Below, piece by piece: positions 21,778 through 34,289 of a stretch of 64,000 bases of DNA. Within the stretch, counting starts at the first letter, position 1. Each line of letters begins with the position of its first letter. This DNA is from Hemerocallis citrina (lineage: Eukaryota > Streptophyta > Magnoliopsida > Asparagales > Asphodelaceae). The notes under the pieces are model-generated. The model worked only from the letters and a program-made list of their open reading frames with translations, was not told the DNA's origin and did not search any database. The stretch covers positions 177,043,744-177,107,743 of the forward strand of contig CM030363.1 of the NCBI GenBank assembly GCA_017893485.1, written 5' to 3'. Position numbers and translations under genes: made by a program.

Positions 21778-23967
21778 TGTAACTACCGTTTTGGCTATTT
21801 TCATTTTTCCCCCTTTTGTAATATTTTAATTTCGATTGAATAAAATATTCTATTTTCTCTTCCTTGATTATTTTAATTAAATTTGCTCATGAAATTTTTC
21901 GTTCTTCTTGTTAAACTATTCTTGTTGGTTTTATTTTCTTTTATTTAATTGTGGGTATTTTTATTTGAACCCTATTGTCTTTAAACCCATCTCTTATTGA
22001 ACCCTGAAACCCAATTTCAATTGTTCTTGACCCAAAATCGCTATTATTGGATCCTAAACCATGAACCCAACATCCTAATTGCACTTTATCAATACAATCC
22101 TATTGCAAACCCTAAAATTGCACAATTGAAACCCTAATAGCCATCTAATCTTTCTCCTCTTTCTCTCTCTCCTCGAAATTCCCACTCAAACCCATGTTCT
22201 CCTTTTCCGGCCAACTTCGGCGACCCCCACCGCTCCCACCCACTCCCAGCGCCACCTCAACCCCTGTCGACCTCCCTCTCGTCGATGCCAACCCCGTTGA
22301 CCTCCTTCTTGATCGTTGACGACCAGACCGCCAGCAACCCCCGCTCTGCTTCGATGGACAACCACCCCAACGCCCCTTGTCCCGTCGCTGTGGAGCCATT
22401 CAACACCAGCGACGCTGCCGAACAGAGCCCTCTCTCTCTTGCTGCCATTGTTGCTGTTCTTGTCTCTTTTGCTATTGATTGCTTGAGTTCCATTTACACG
22501 TAGTTTGCACGTAATTTGTGTGTTCGTGGGTTCAATGCTTCGGGATTCTCATCCCGTTATTCTTAGTATTCAATTTCATCGTCTATAAGGCAGGTCACTT
22601 TCCTCTTAAATTGTTATTAAATTAAATTCAAGTTTTATTGAAACTCTTCCAAGTAGATCCCATTGTTTATCGTATTGTAAATTGTTCATCTCTTTCGTTG
22701 GGTATATTGAGGGTTTACACGAGATAACCCCAATATTCTTGACATCGTGCCTCTATTGACTCTAAAGATTGAATCTTTCATGCATCCATATAGTATTCAT
22801 GATAGGATTACTCATATAATTGTCACACAATTAATCTATTATAGAAACAATTGCTAGGTTGTATGTTTGTTGATCGATTGATGTTCGGTTGATGATAAAT
22901 TAATGTATGTATGTGTTCTTAATTTTGTTGATCTTGTTTTTACATCCATCATGCTAATTATGAAGTTTATCGACTAATAGAATTGATACCCACCATGCTT
23001 AATTAGTTTATTTCATGAAAATTACCAAAAACCTGTATGTGCTTGCTGGATGTACATTGCCTACTATTTTCGACCCATTAAATGATATTAAAATAAATAA
23101 ATTTCTGAATAAGAGTTGTATCCCTATATTTCTAGTTTCCAGAACATCTTGAATTTATAAATTCTGAGTTGTGTAGCAAAAGTTATGCTCGTTTTACTAC
23201 TGCTGTGTTTTTATTTCCAGAATTTTAGATTCTTGCATGATTCATATTTAATCAGTTAAAATGTTGATCTAACATTAAAATATTGCTCTGAAAATTTTTA
23301 GATTGTTACTTAGCATGTTTAGCAGTCTAATAAATATTTTTAATGATTTTACTATCGAGTTTTTGCTGGTTCTAAAAAGAAATTAACATGATGTCGAAAT
23401 TTTGCCTGAACATGAAATCTGTAAAGAATGATGTGTTTGACCTAGCTACTGTTGTCAGATTTTGAACTTTAAATATGCATTGGAACCGTGTGGAAGTCTA
23501 GTTTTAATAATTTTTAACGGTTTCAGTTTTTGAGTTCTGATGCAGTGAGAGATTATATTTTTGTACATACTACTCTTACTGTCCAGAATTTCACTTTCAG
23601 TTTTTCTTAATTTAATTATTCTTATATCATAGTATTGCATGAATCGAAGTGTGTATGTTGTATTGCATGATCCTAATGAGTTATTGTCATTGTTTACCAT
23701 TGTAACCCCTATTTTCCATTTTCCTGTATTTTGAGTGTATTTTCTTTTTCCGTGTATTTATTCACATTGTATTCTTCGACTCTTTTTGAACCGTGTATTT
23801 AATCTTCATTCTCTATATATTTATCGATTCAATTTTTTGTATTTTTATTTGATCTTCTTGATTCAATTGTCAGCCTATTATTTCATTCTGATTTTTCAAG
23901 CTATTATTTTTTATCCCTATTATTTTAATCGTCCATGTCCTATTTTATTTATTCATTTTTGTTACTA

Positions 23968-24245
23968 CACTACAACACATGTGCGATTTACCGGCGTATT
24001 TTCCCTGGCATTTTACCATTCGCGCCGGGGTAGGGAGGGACCAGGAATGGGGCATCAGATTGGATGGTTATACACCGGTGGCCTATATAAAACGCCGGTG
24101 AATCATGATATTCGCCGGCGTTTTATTTATAAACGCCGGTGAAGGGTATCATTCACCGGCATTTTAATAACACACGCCAGGGAATATACAGATACATTCA
24201 CCGGGGTTTGTAATTTAAAATGCCGGTGAATTAACTGAGATAAAT
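23968..24245 (+). repeat. Left subterminal repeats of the CACTA element
   Basis: Motifs of the accggcgt / cgccggtga type occur about every 25-40 bp in both orientations between the terminus and about 24235, for example at 23990, 24088, 24133 and 24222. They are the likely transposase-binding sites. Confidence 0.85.
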
Positions 24246-24519
24246 CCCCGCGTACCCTAACATTTCGCTCGCTAATTTCCCAAATCCAATTTTCACGCCT
24301 TCGTTTTCCCTCCTACCTCTCTCTATTTCGCACGCTTTGCCTCCGTCCCTTCGTCATCTTCGACAGCCCAATTCGATTTTCCTCCTCCCTTCTCTATTTC
24401 GTGGTGAATTTGCGATTGAAAAGCACCGCCCGTTGCCCCGCTCTCTCTCTATCTCCTACGCCCCGCTCATCGCCCCGCTCGTCGCCCCCCTCTCTCTCTT
24501 CGGTAATTTCTCTTGATTT
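24246..24519 (+). other. Leader-like CT-rich segment in the CACTA element
   Basis: Rich in CT and CGCCC words ('cgctctctctctatctcc', 'ccccgctcgtcgcccccct'), it ends in 'ctcttcggtaatttc', which could be an exon-intron border. It resembles a 5' untranslated exon, either a remnant of the autonomous element's promoter or a captured one. No coding frame is evident. Confidence 0.35.
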
Positions 24520-27519
24520 CTCTCCTTTTCACTGTCAAAGATGCTGAATTCATGCATCTGATTGTCATCTTAGCATGATTTTTTTACCAAAATGGGTTCA
24601 CTGTCAACTAAGGATGCCAGCTGTATACCAAAATCCTCCAAATCTGTACAAGAATTGGGTGAGAACAAACCTTGTGCATGCTTATTTTGTAGCCACAAAC
24701 ATCAATGGTTTAGTTGGGATGAAGAATTAATAGAGAAACATATATGCTTAGATACGGGAAATTTTCATTTTCTTTCACTGTTAAAGAAGCAGAATTCATG
24801 CATCTCATTGCCATCTTACCATGATTTTTTTACCAAAGTAATGGGTTCACTGTCAATGTTTGGATGCTGTATGTATACCAAAATCCTCCAAATCTGTACA
24901 AGAATTGGGTGAGAACAAACCTTGTGCAGGCTTCTTTTGTAGCCACAAACATCAATGGTTTGGTTGGGGCGAAGAATTAATAGAGAAACATATATGCTTA
25001 GATACCGGAAATTTTCATTTCCTTTTACTGTTAAAGAAGCTGAATTCATGCATCTCATTGCCATCTTACCATGATCTTTTTACCAAAGTAATGGGTTCAC
25101 TGTCAATGTTTGGATGCTGTATGTATACCAAAATCCTCCAAATCTGTACAAGAATTGGGTGAGAACAAACCTTGTGCAGGCTTCTTTTGTAGCCACAAAC
25201 ATCAATGGTTTAGTTGGGGCGAAGAATTAATAGAGAAACATATATGCTTAGATACCGGAAATTTTCATTTTCTTTCACTGTTAAAGAAGCTGAATTCATT
25301 CATCTCATTGCCATCTTAGCATGATTTTTTTACCAAAGTAATGGGTTCACTGTCAATGTTTGGATGCTGTATGTATACCAAAATCCTCCAAATCTGTACA
25401 AGAATTGGGTGAGAACAAACCTTGTGCTGGCTTCTTTTGTAGCCACAAACATCAATGGTTTAGTTGGGGTGAAGAATTAATAGAGAAACATATATGCTTA
25501 GATACCGGAAATTTTCATTTTCTTTCACTGTTAAAGAAGCTGAATTGATGCATCTCATTGCCATCTTAGCATGATTTTTTTACCAAAGTAATGGGTTCAC
25601 TGTCAATGTTTGGATGCTGTATGTATACCAAAATCCTCCAAATCTGTACAAGAATTGGGTGAGAACAAACCTTGTGCAGGCTTCTTTTGTAGCCACAAAC
25701 ATCAATGGTTTGGTTGGGGCGAAGAATTAATAGAGAAACATATATGCTTAGATACCGGAAATTTTCATTTTCTTTTACTGTTAAAGAAGCTGAATTCATG
25801 CATCTCATTGCCATCTTACCATGATCTTTTTACCAAAGTAATGGGTTCACTGTCAATGTTTGGATGCTGTATGTATACCAAAATCCTCCAAATCTGTACA
25901 AGAATTGGGTGAGAACAAACCTTGTGCAGGCTTCTTTTGTAGCCACAAACATCAATGGTTTAGTTGGGGCGAAGAATTAATAGAGAAACATATATGCTTA
26001 GATACCGGAAATTTTCATTTTCTTTCACTGTTAAAGAAGCTGAATTCATTCATCTCATTGCCATCTTAGCATGATTTTTTTACCAAAGTAATGGGTTCAC
26101 TGTCAATGTTTGGATGCTGTATGTATACCAAAATCCTCCAAATTTGTACAAGAATTGGGTGAGAACAAACCTTGTGCAGGCTTCTTTTGTAGCCACAAAC
26201 ATCAATGGTTTAGTTGGGGTGAAGAATTAATAGAGAAACATATATGCTTAGATACCAGAAATTTTCATTTTCTTTCACTATTAAAGAAGCTGAATTGATG
26301 CATCTCATTGCCATCTTACCATGATTTTTTTACCAAAGTAATGGGTTCACTGTCAATGTTTGGATGCTGTATGTATACCAAAATCCTCCAAATCTGTACA
26401 AGAATTGGGTGAGAACAAACCTTGTGCAGGCTTCTTTTGTAGCCGCAAACATCAATGATTTAGTTGGGGTGAAGAATTAATAGAGAAACATATATGCTTA
26501 GATACCGGAAATTTTCATTTTCTTTCACTGTTAAAGAAGCTGAATTCATGCATCTCATTGCCATCTTACCCTGGTTTTTTTACCAAAGTAATGGGTTCAC
26601 TGTCAATGTTTGGATGCTGCATGTATACCAAAATCCTCCAAATCTGTTCAAGAATTAGGTGAGAACAAACCTTGTGCAGGCTTCTTTTGTAGCCACAAAT
26701 ATCAATGGTTTAGTTGGGGCGAAGAATTAATAGAGAAACATATATTCTTAGATAACGGAAATTTTCATTTTCTTTTACTGTTAAAGAAGCTGAATTCATG
26801 CATCTCATTGCCATCTTAGCATGATTTTTTTACCAAAGTAATGGGTTCACTGTCAATGTTTGGATGCTGTATGTATACCAAAATCCTCCAAATCTGTACA
26901 AGAATTGGGTGAGAACAAACCTTGTGCAGGCTTCTTTTGTAGCCACAAACATCAATGGTTTAGTTGGAGCGAAGAATTAATAGAGAAACATATATGCTTA
27001 GATACCGGAAATTTTCATTTTCTTTCACTGTTAAAGAAGCTTTATTCATGCATCTCATTGCCATCTTAGCATGATTTTTTTACCAAAGTAATGGGTTCAC
27101 TGTCAATGTTTGGATGCTGTATGTATACCAAAATCCTCCAAATCTGTACAAGAATTGGGTGAGAACAAATCTTGTGCAGGCTTCTTTTGTAGCCACAAAC
27201 ATCAATGATTTAGTTGGGGTGAAGAATTAATAGAGAAACATATATGCTTAGATACCGAAAATTTTCATTTTCTTTCACTGTTAAAGAAGCTGAATTCACG
27301 CATCTCATTGCCATCTTACCATGATTTTTTTACCAAAGTAATGGGTTCACTGTCAATGTTTGGATGCTGTATGTATACCAAAATCCTCCAAATCTGTACA
27401 AGAATTGGGTGAGAACAAACCTTGTGCAGGCTTCTTTTGTAGCCACAAACATCAATGATTTAGTTGGGGTGAAGAATTAATAGAGAAACATATATGCTTA
27501 GATACGGGAAATTTTCATT
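24520..27519. repeat. 250-bp tandem array, 12 copies, inside the CACTA element
   Basis: The unit recurs exactly every 250 bp. The landmark 'tggatgctg' starts at 24861, 25111, 25361, 25611 and onward to 27361, with a diverged first copy at 24611 and a last copy that ends early at 27519. Units are mostly over 95% alike by eye; the first is the most diverged. Copies at 24860, 25110 and 25360 reappear in the same order at 25610, 25860 and 26110 with shared private variants, so a 750-bp trimer was duplicated. Since 250 is not a multiple of 3, the apparent 60-100 codon frames do not join into a repeat protein. Confidence 0.95.
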
Positions 27520-28129
27520 GGGCTGTGATTGGATTGTTTAGTGGCCGTCTTCTATGTTCTTAATTGGGCTGTGATTAGAAAGAGATGGCTCGAGTGGAGA
27601 TCTGGAAACCCATATAGAGACATCTCGTTTATAATAATTTATTAATATTATTGTTCTTGTCGCTCTTGCTGTTGTTGCTGATGTCTCTTTGTGTGCGTGT
27701 GCTGAAGGGAAAGAAGGGATGAGAGAGATATGAGGAAAATGCCTCTATGTTAGCCTGGTGTATCCTCATTCTCTGATGATCAGAACTGAAGCTACACGAT
27801 GGGTATGAATCTGTGGTCGGCCTATCCTTGCTGTTGTTATGTCCTCCTTGCTGTTGTTATGTCTTGTATTATTGTTTTAAGTTTTTGTTGGGATATTTGG
27901 AACGTTCGTTACTGTATTTGTATTTGTTGATTATGATACTGTGTTAATTTTGCGGTGGATTTGGATGATGATATAACACGTGTGAAACTTTATTATCTTT
28001 AATTTTTGTGTTTCGTTGTGATTTGCGCATTAATATTCCTGAAATTGGTTGAATCAGTTGTGAATTAGTTTATAGGTTTTTTTAAATGAAATTGTGAATT
28101 GAAATCGAATGGAAAACTGAAGCAGGAAA
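27520..28129. other. Unique right interior of the CACTA element
   Basis: 'gggctgtgattggattg' is repeated once in diverged form 34 bp later. A short duplication 'gtatccttgctgttgttatgtcctccttgctgttgttatg' lies near 27820. I see no transposase motif and no coding frame longer than chance. Confidence 0.5.
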
Positions 28130-28772
28130 AACAAACAGGCATATACTGGCGTATAAAATTGTGAATTGAAATCGAATGGAAAACTGGAGCAGGAAAAACA
28201 AACGGGCATACACCGGCGTTTCATAAAAGGGCGGTGTATCTAATTGTTTAGTTGAAAATTTTGTTAGAGAGGCGTTTCCACACACGCCGGTGTACCAGTA
28301 AGTTGCAGCACTCCTAAGATATACCGGCATTTTAAAAAATGCCGGTGAATATCTATATGGCGGCATTTTACAACATGCCGGTGTTTGTAAGTAGGAAAAG
28401 AAGGGCGCTCAGAAACATGCATACACCGGCGTTCTCCAACCGCCGGTAAATATTACACATTCACCGGCGGTTGTACAATCACCGGTGAAAGGATATATAC
28501 CCGCGGTATGTGACCGCCGGTGAATGTATACTGGGGGAAAGAACGGCACCCAGAAATCGGCATATACCGGCGTTTGTCTGGCCGCCGGTGTATTTTAAAG
28601 ATATACCGGCATCCAGTATAAACGCCGGTGAATGTGCCTATCTTTCCGCGATGCTCGATTCGGGGGCATTTGCACCGGCATTTTTATAAACGCCGGTGAA
28701 TGTATCACCGGCGTAAAAAAATGCCGGTGAAGGTCTAAAAAAATGCCGGCGAATAACTTCTGTGTTGTAGTG
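28130..28772 (-). repeat. Right subterminal repeats of the CACTA element
   Basis: This is the denser of the two ends. Motifs of the caccggcg / cgccggtgaa type, or slightly diverged, appear about 20 times up to the terminus, alternating in orientation and often pairing into potential hairpins (for example 28678-28730). A 42-bp segment near 28093-28134 is repeated at about 28154-28200 ('attgtgaattgaaatcgaat'). Confidence 0.85.
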
Positions 28773-30694
28773 CTATCTCATTATTGGATCATTCTATATT
28801 TCTCTTGGATCTTTTATAAACCCAATATAATACCCTAAACCCTATTCTAGTAATCACTACTGGATATTGGATCCATTACCCTATAACTATTCCTACCGTT
28901 ACCCAATATTCCTAACCCGACACCCTAAACCCTACTATCTCCCCCTATATATATACATTATTACCTCTATCCTTGTTCTTCAACCAAACCCTAGCCGTCT
29001 TTACTCATCCTTTACCTCTGTTCTCCACCCCCGATCTCATAACCCACTCACCTGCCGACCTTTTTTCCCCTCTACTCCTAGTGCATCCCTGACCTGTTCC
29101 CCGGCCACCAAGCCGCAGCGCCCTGCGTTGTTCTCTCCCTGTCGTGACCTTACAGTGACGCAGCACCCCGATGCCCTTTCCCCTCCTCCTATTGCGGCGC
29201 CAGCCACCCCATAGTGCCACTTCAGCACTGTGCTTCTCTCCCGACGCAGACAACAACAGCAAGCAGCATCGACAGCCGCCCACTTCCACTGCCATCACCA
29301 TTTCTCTTGACGCGTGTACACCTGGGCTGCCGTTGCTTGGCTCTTGTGTGCGGGTGTTGATCTTATATGCGTGTGATCGATCTTGCGTGTTCGTGTGTTC
29401 GTGAGTCGTTCGTTTGAGTTCGTGCCCGGGAAACCGTTTCCGTTATTCTCGCTCTTTACATTATTTTCGTCGTCAACTATAAGGCAAGTAACTTATATAA
29501 TTTCTGTTTGTATATACAAGTACTAAATACTACATGTAGTATAGTTGCTTCAAGATATATTCTCATGAAAACCCTTGTTAGATCTTGTCTCTATGTGTTG
29601 ATCCGTCCGTAGTTATCTCATTACACACACGACATGAAATAACTTAAAGAAAATCAATTCTTGATGTATACATACATGTTGATCCAGAATTTCTGATAGA
29701 TCTCAGTTTTGATATGTGAGTTGCAAGTTATTGTTGTTTTACTACAGAGGTGGAGAAAATTTCAGATTCTGTTTCATATGAATTCTGTATGGTTATTTAT
29801 TTTTATACTGATGTTAAAGATAATATTTTGATCCATATTTTGCTGAGTACAACTAGACTTGATTGGGATTAACCCTTAATTTTTTTGGATTTAATTAATG
29901 AATTTTATAAACTATTCTATGCTTGCAAACGACTACTATACGTGCAGAATTTTCATGTTGTTCAGTAAAGAACCTAAATTTCTACCTGATTCTACTTGTT
30001 TTTGATAAAAAACTTTGTGAATATGAATTGTAGCCTGATGTATCTATTTTATCACGCTTTTGACGAATCTAGATTTTGATTTATATTTTGTAATTTATTG
30101 CTATTTTAGTACTGCCGTGTTTATGATTTCAGATTTACAAACTTGTTGTATCTTGCTGCCTTCTGGTTTTAGTTGACCATACAATCTATATTAAAAAATT
30201 ATGAAATTATATTTCCTGATGCTAAACACATTAGGGAATAGCCCAAACTTTTCTTAGATTTAATCAGTAATTTTTCTCCCGTTATCCTGTTTATGAATAT
30301 AAACTTCTGATTTCTGACTGAACATGTTTTATGGATACAATTCTGTTTTGAGTCATGTTTTTGTGAAATACCATATGACTTATATATATTTGTTGGATTC
30401 GGCCGAGAGTCTATTTTCTAGATTTTCTGACGGATAGGTTTGCATATTTTTGGCAACGGGAATCTCAGATTTGGTGCAGTACTGTCTTGCTGTCATGAAC
30501 TAGAATTTTCGTTGTCCTAGCCTTTTATGAGTTGTCTGTCACCTGTGCATGTTTACGTTCCAACCTGAACCTGTTACTTTTTCATGCCATGTTATTCTTG
30601 CCCTGTTTGTAACACATATATGCCTGTTTAATAATAATAACAAATAACCAAGCCGGGGTTAAGGGAAAGATCTAGTAGTGGAAAATATAGAAAT

Positions 30695-30915
30695 GTGTAC
30701 TTGGAAGGGGACCCATGTTTCCCACCTGATTATCGGTTACCTGTTACCTGTTATATGATTATGCATGATCCTGATTATTTGTTTACCTGATTCCTGAATA
30801 CATACTTCCTTATGAGAAGGTGTACTCAGAAGGGGGCTCGTGTTTCCCACCTGTTACCCAACTACATACTTCCTTATGAGAGGGTGTACTTGAAGGGGAC
30901 CGTAGGTCCTACCTG
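30695..30915 (+). repeat. Short tandem repeats within the nested solo LTR
   Basis: 'gtgtac...gaagggg' recurs at 30695, 30820 and 30884. Each is followed by 'tgtttcccacctg' or a close variant, and two are preceded by 'catacttccttatgagag'. Runs of 'tacctgttacctg' words continue to about 30975. The outer LTR has a single copy at the same place (31920-31950). Confidence 0.7.
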
Positions 30916-32888
30916 ATGCATGATTACCTATTACATGATACCTGTACCTGTACCTATTTACCTGATACCTGAGTACACGGCCCTATAGAATCCACTACGA
31001 AATCTAAACGCAAACTTATTTGAATGTAACAACCATGTGGTAAATATATGGGACGCATGAAGTGCTACCTAGATAGAAATAAATACAAGACTTGACATAA
31101 CATGACATCTGTTACATGCTTACATGTACATGTTACATGTTACATGTTTACCTGCTTGCATGATACTTGATATTTGTTACATATTACCTATACCCTGTTA
31201 GCATATCATGTTACTTGATTCTGTTTCCTGATTTATGTTAGTCATCCTGTTTTGTTGTCATGTCTATTCCATGCTATGTTTGCTTCTGTTGTTGCTCTAT
31301 ATATTTATTTTTTTTTTCCTGTACTTGTGCCTGCATTACAAGCGGCCCGTAACTTGCATTGACGAGCGTTTTGTTTTCTTTTTCCTCTTCCTGCAATTTG
31401 TTAAATTGCAGACTTTGGTGATCAGTTGCCGATGGAGTAGGTGATCAGAGATTTTAGTTGCTGGAGTTCTTGCTATATTTATTTTCCTGTTATTCTTGAA
31501 TAAATGTATTGCTACATGGATTATTTGTATTGGGCAGTTTGACCCAGGATTTATGACTCGTTCCAGATCTGATTTATTTGAGATTTATTAAATTTTGTTT
31601 CAAGTAAATCTTGTTGGTGTTATTAAATTATTCATGCATGCGTGGTTGGTTTCTTTTTGTTTATTTCTTGTTATTCCTGTGAAATGTTGTAAAAATCCTG
31701 ACAGCTTATGAATGGTGAAAGCCATTCGCTAGACTTAGTCACGTATCCGTATTTCGTATCTCCTTTTTGGGAAGCGAGGCGTGACAACCATCCTATTGGT
31801 TTCCTATTGTTACCATCATTCATCTCATGTCCCATATTTGCATATTGTATTGTTGCATTAATAAAATAATGAATAAGCCGGAGTTTAAGGGATTGAGTAG
31901 AGTAGTTAATGATGTAGTGACTGTACACGGAAGTGTGGGCCATGTTTCCCAAAATATCGTGTGTTGGCTTGTGTTATTGTTATCAGTTTATTGTTGGATT
32001 ACTGACTACAGTATCCCAATTGATCGTATATTGTTTTATTGTTATTGAGCCAACCAGTGTGCACCAATGCTGCAAATAATGTTATCGTGTCGTGTACATG
32101 ATTTATAGAATCTTCCACTTAACTCTAAACAACATTGATTGTATGCATCGGACCTATAGTATGGGATACAATAGTACATGCATTAGTTAGGATTAAAATG
32201 ATTAATAGACTTAAGAATTGACACAACATCGACATTGCATATTGTTCATCATTGTACCTATCGATATCGATTATTGGCAAAGTGTTATTAATATTGATCA
32301 TTGAATATTGTTATCGATTATTGAATCATTGTTTATAACCATTGCATCGATTATCATGATATTGATTATTGCTTTTGTCCCATGTTATTGACTCCTATTG
32401 ATCCATTGACTTCATTGTTATATCGTTATTCCATTGTTCCTTGCTTTCTCTACTTGCTATCCATGACTTGCTCTAAGGACAATTTTTTTCCTCTTTTTAG
32501 ATGAAGTGTTCACATGTGATCATGGAGAATTACCTGTTGGAATTGGAGAACAAACTTTCTGAAGATTTAATACTTTCTAGTTGCTTATTATTTTATTGAA
32601 CTTGATGTATTGAGACTTATTATTTGAGATTGGATTTATTATTGTATTGGGCTTATGACCCGGATTTTATTATTTGTTTCCAGACGATAGATTATTATAT
32701 TTGGATATTTTATATTGCTTCATTCCAAGTGTTATTGTTCACGAGATTGTTATTATTGCCTGTGCAATTAATCTGTATTGATTATATTGTTGAGATGATC
32801 GGATAAACAACTTATGGGTGACGTTAGTCATTCGCTGGGCCAATGTTACGTGCTCATATTCCATATTTTTGGGAAGCGGGGAGTGACA

Positions 32889-33650
32889 CATTCCCTCTCC
32901 CGAATATCGATGCCCTGATCGATGCGACCTCGGGGCACCAGCTGCTGCGCTTCATGGATGCCTTTTTTTGGCTACAACAAGATCAGAATGTTCCCTCCGA
33001 ATATCCCGAAGACAGCCTTCGTGACCGACAAAGGCCTCTACTGTTACCGAGTCATGCCCTTTGGGTTGAAGAACGCCGACGCCACATATCAAATGCTCGT
33101 CAACCGGGTCTTCAAAGAACTGATAGGCCGAAACAAGGAGGTGTATGTAGACGATATGCTCGTCAAGAGTCAACAAGGGCTGGCTCATGTCAGCGACCTC
33201 GAGGAGGCTTTCGGGGTCTTGCAGTCTCACAACATAAAACTCAATCCCTCCAAATGCGCCTTCGGCATCTCCTCGGGGAGGTTTCTTGGATTCGTGGTGA
33301 GCCAGCGGCATTGAGGCAAACCCCAAAAAGATTCAGGCCATACTTGACATGGCCCCTCAAGAAACATCAAAGAATTCCAAAGGCTCACGGGATGACTGGT
33401 GGCGATCGGCCGTTTCCTCTCCAAGTCAGCCGAGAAGTCGCTCCCATTCTTCAAGGCCCTCCGAGGGGTGAAAAGTTTCGAGTGGGGAGATTCTCAACAA
33501 GAGGCATTCAACAAACTGAAGGCCTACCTGGCCAACCCCCCGCTCCTCAGCATGCCAGAGCCGGGCGAACCCCTCTTCCTTTACCTGGCCGCCACGGAAA
33601 ACGCATTCAGCACCATGATGGTCGTACGGAAACTCTGACCATACTTTCCG
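32889..33650 (+). pseudogene. Reverse transcriptase (3' part) and first RNase H remnant of T2
   Basis: After the duplicated CATTC the RT resumes with 'PLPNIDALIDATSGHQLLRF'. It then shifts frame and continues through 'GLYCYRVMPFGLKNADATYQ' to the catalytic 'EVYVDDMLVKS' (about 33140) and 'NPSKCAFGISSGRFLGFVVS' (about 33250). The RNase H connection domain follows in another frame from 33399 ('IGRFLSKSAEKSLPFFKALR' ... 'AFNKLKAYLANPPLL'). The catalytic YVDD is intact. At least three frameshifts and one stop inactivate the protein. Confidence 0.9.
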
Positions 33651-33849
33651 GCCCACTCCGTCCACGTCCTTTTAGATCTGCCTCTTAAAGTGGTATTCAA
33701 CGAGCCCGAGAAATCTGGCCACTTGATCAAGGGGTCAATTGAGCTCATCCAGCATGACATAAGCTACCATCCTCGGAGGGCAATCAAAGGCCAGACCCTT
33801 GCAGAATTCATTCCAGAGTGCACCATACTCGAGTCCCCAGAAATTTAGG

Positions 33850-34260
33850 AGGACATCCCGACTTGGGACGTCTACGTGGATGGTTCATCATGCAAGGTCG
33901 GGAGCAGAGTTGGAGTCATCCTCAGGGATCCATATGACTTCGTCCTCCAGTATTCTCTTCGACTCTATTTTTCGGTCTCCAACAATGAGGCGGAATATGA
34001 AGCATTGATCTCCAGGCTCACACTGGCCTACCGGGCAGGGGAGAGACAAATTTAGGTCTTCAGTGATTCCTAACTCGTGGTCAAACAGATCACCGGGGAG
34101 TATGAAGCCTGTGACAAGAGGATGGCGCAGTACTTGGAGTGCGAGAAGCAACTCCTGGCGCTCTTTGAGCATGCGATGATCCAACGGATCCCAAGAGAAC
34201 AGAACAGTCACGCTGACTCCTTGTCCAAACTCGCATCGTCATCCCTTAGAGCATCAGATC
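33850..34260 (+). pseudogene. Archaeal-type RNase H (aRNH) of T2
   Basis: 'WDVYVDGSSCKVGSRVGVIL' gives the first catalytic Asp, 'SVSNNEAEYEALISRL' the Glu, and 'VFSDS' the second Asp. 'REQNSHADSLSKLAS' supplies the last Asp. This additional RNase H after the ordinary RT-RNase H is characteristic of Tat-lineage elements and would remove RNA from RNA-DNA hybrids. Stops at 34055 and 34072 (TAG, TAA) break it, in the contexts 'QI*VF' and 'DS*LVV'. Confidence 0.85.
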
Positions 34261-34289
34261 ACACTACCCTAGTCGAGGTCCTTCTCAAA

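Larger units (their letters stand above)
23968..28772. mobile_element. Non-autonomous CACTA (En/Spm) transposon with internal 250-bp repeats
   Basis: The 12-bp terminal inverted repeats are perfect: CACTACAACACA (23968-23979) and TGTGTTGTAGTG (28761-28772). The target duplication is CTA (23965-23967, 28773-28775). Both ends carry dense subterminal copies of CACCGGCG/CGCCGGTG, which in this superfamily bind the transposase. The 4.8-kb element encodes no transposase; its middle is a 3-kb tandem array. It would need a partner element to move. Confidence 0.95.
23701..31786 (+). mobile_element. Second solo LTR of the same family, nested in the first, interrupted by CACTA
   Basis: It starts TGTAACCCCTAT and ends CGAGGCGTGACA, flanked by ACCAT (23696-23700 and 31787-31791). 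Minus the CACTA insertion it is about 3278 bp. It follows the outer LTR segment by segment: C-rich tract (28990-29300), 'ctataaggcaagtaac' at about 29480, 'aagccggggttaaggg' at 30650, and the 3' 'ttgggaagcgaggcgtgaca' end. The two are diverged members of one family, not copies of one event. Confidence 0.85.
21778..32888 (+). mobile_element. Solo LTR of a large Tekay/Del-like Gypsy element (outer), interrupted
   Basis: It begins TGTAACTACCG and ends GGGGAGTGACA, flanked by a perfect 5-bp duplication CATTC (21773-21777 and 32889-32893). Without the nested insertion it is about 3020 bp. There is no primer site, polypurine tract, coding domain or second LTR, so it is a solo LTR left by recombination. 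A C-rich tract (22190-22440) is followed by 'ctataaggcaggtcac', a splice-donor-like site. Orientation is inferred from similarity to the LTR end at 61910, which is followed by a primer site. Confidence 0.85.

Noticed and set aside
23735..24142. 135-codon frame spanning the CACTA left end
   Set aside because: It crosses the transposon boundary and is made of AT-rich LTR sequence and subterminal repeats.
24592..27069. Series of 60-100 codon frames (MDAVCIPKSSKS...) suggesting a repeat protein
   Set aside because: They come from the 250-bp tandem repeat. As 250 is not divisible by 3 the frame changes at each unit, and no splice pattern would join them.
24520..27519. CRISPR-like regular repeats
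   Set aside because: Units are 250 bp with no spacers and sit within a CACTA transposon of a plant nuclear genome.
28867..29404. 115-codon and overlapping frames
   Set aside because: This is the C-rich leader tract of the nested solo LTR, matching the same tract in the outer solo LTR; not a gene.
32843..33688. 281-codon frame
   Set aside because: It is an Arg/Pro-rich overlapping frame across the T2 reverse transcriptase; the real RT motifs are in the other plus frames.
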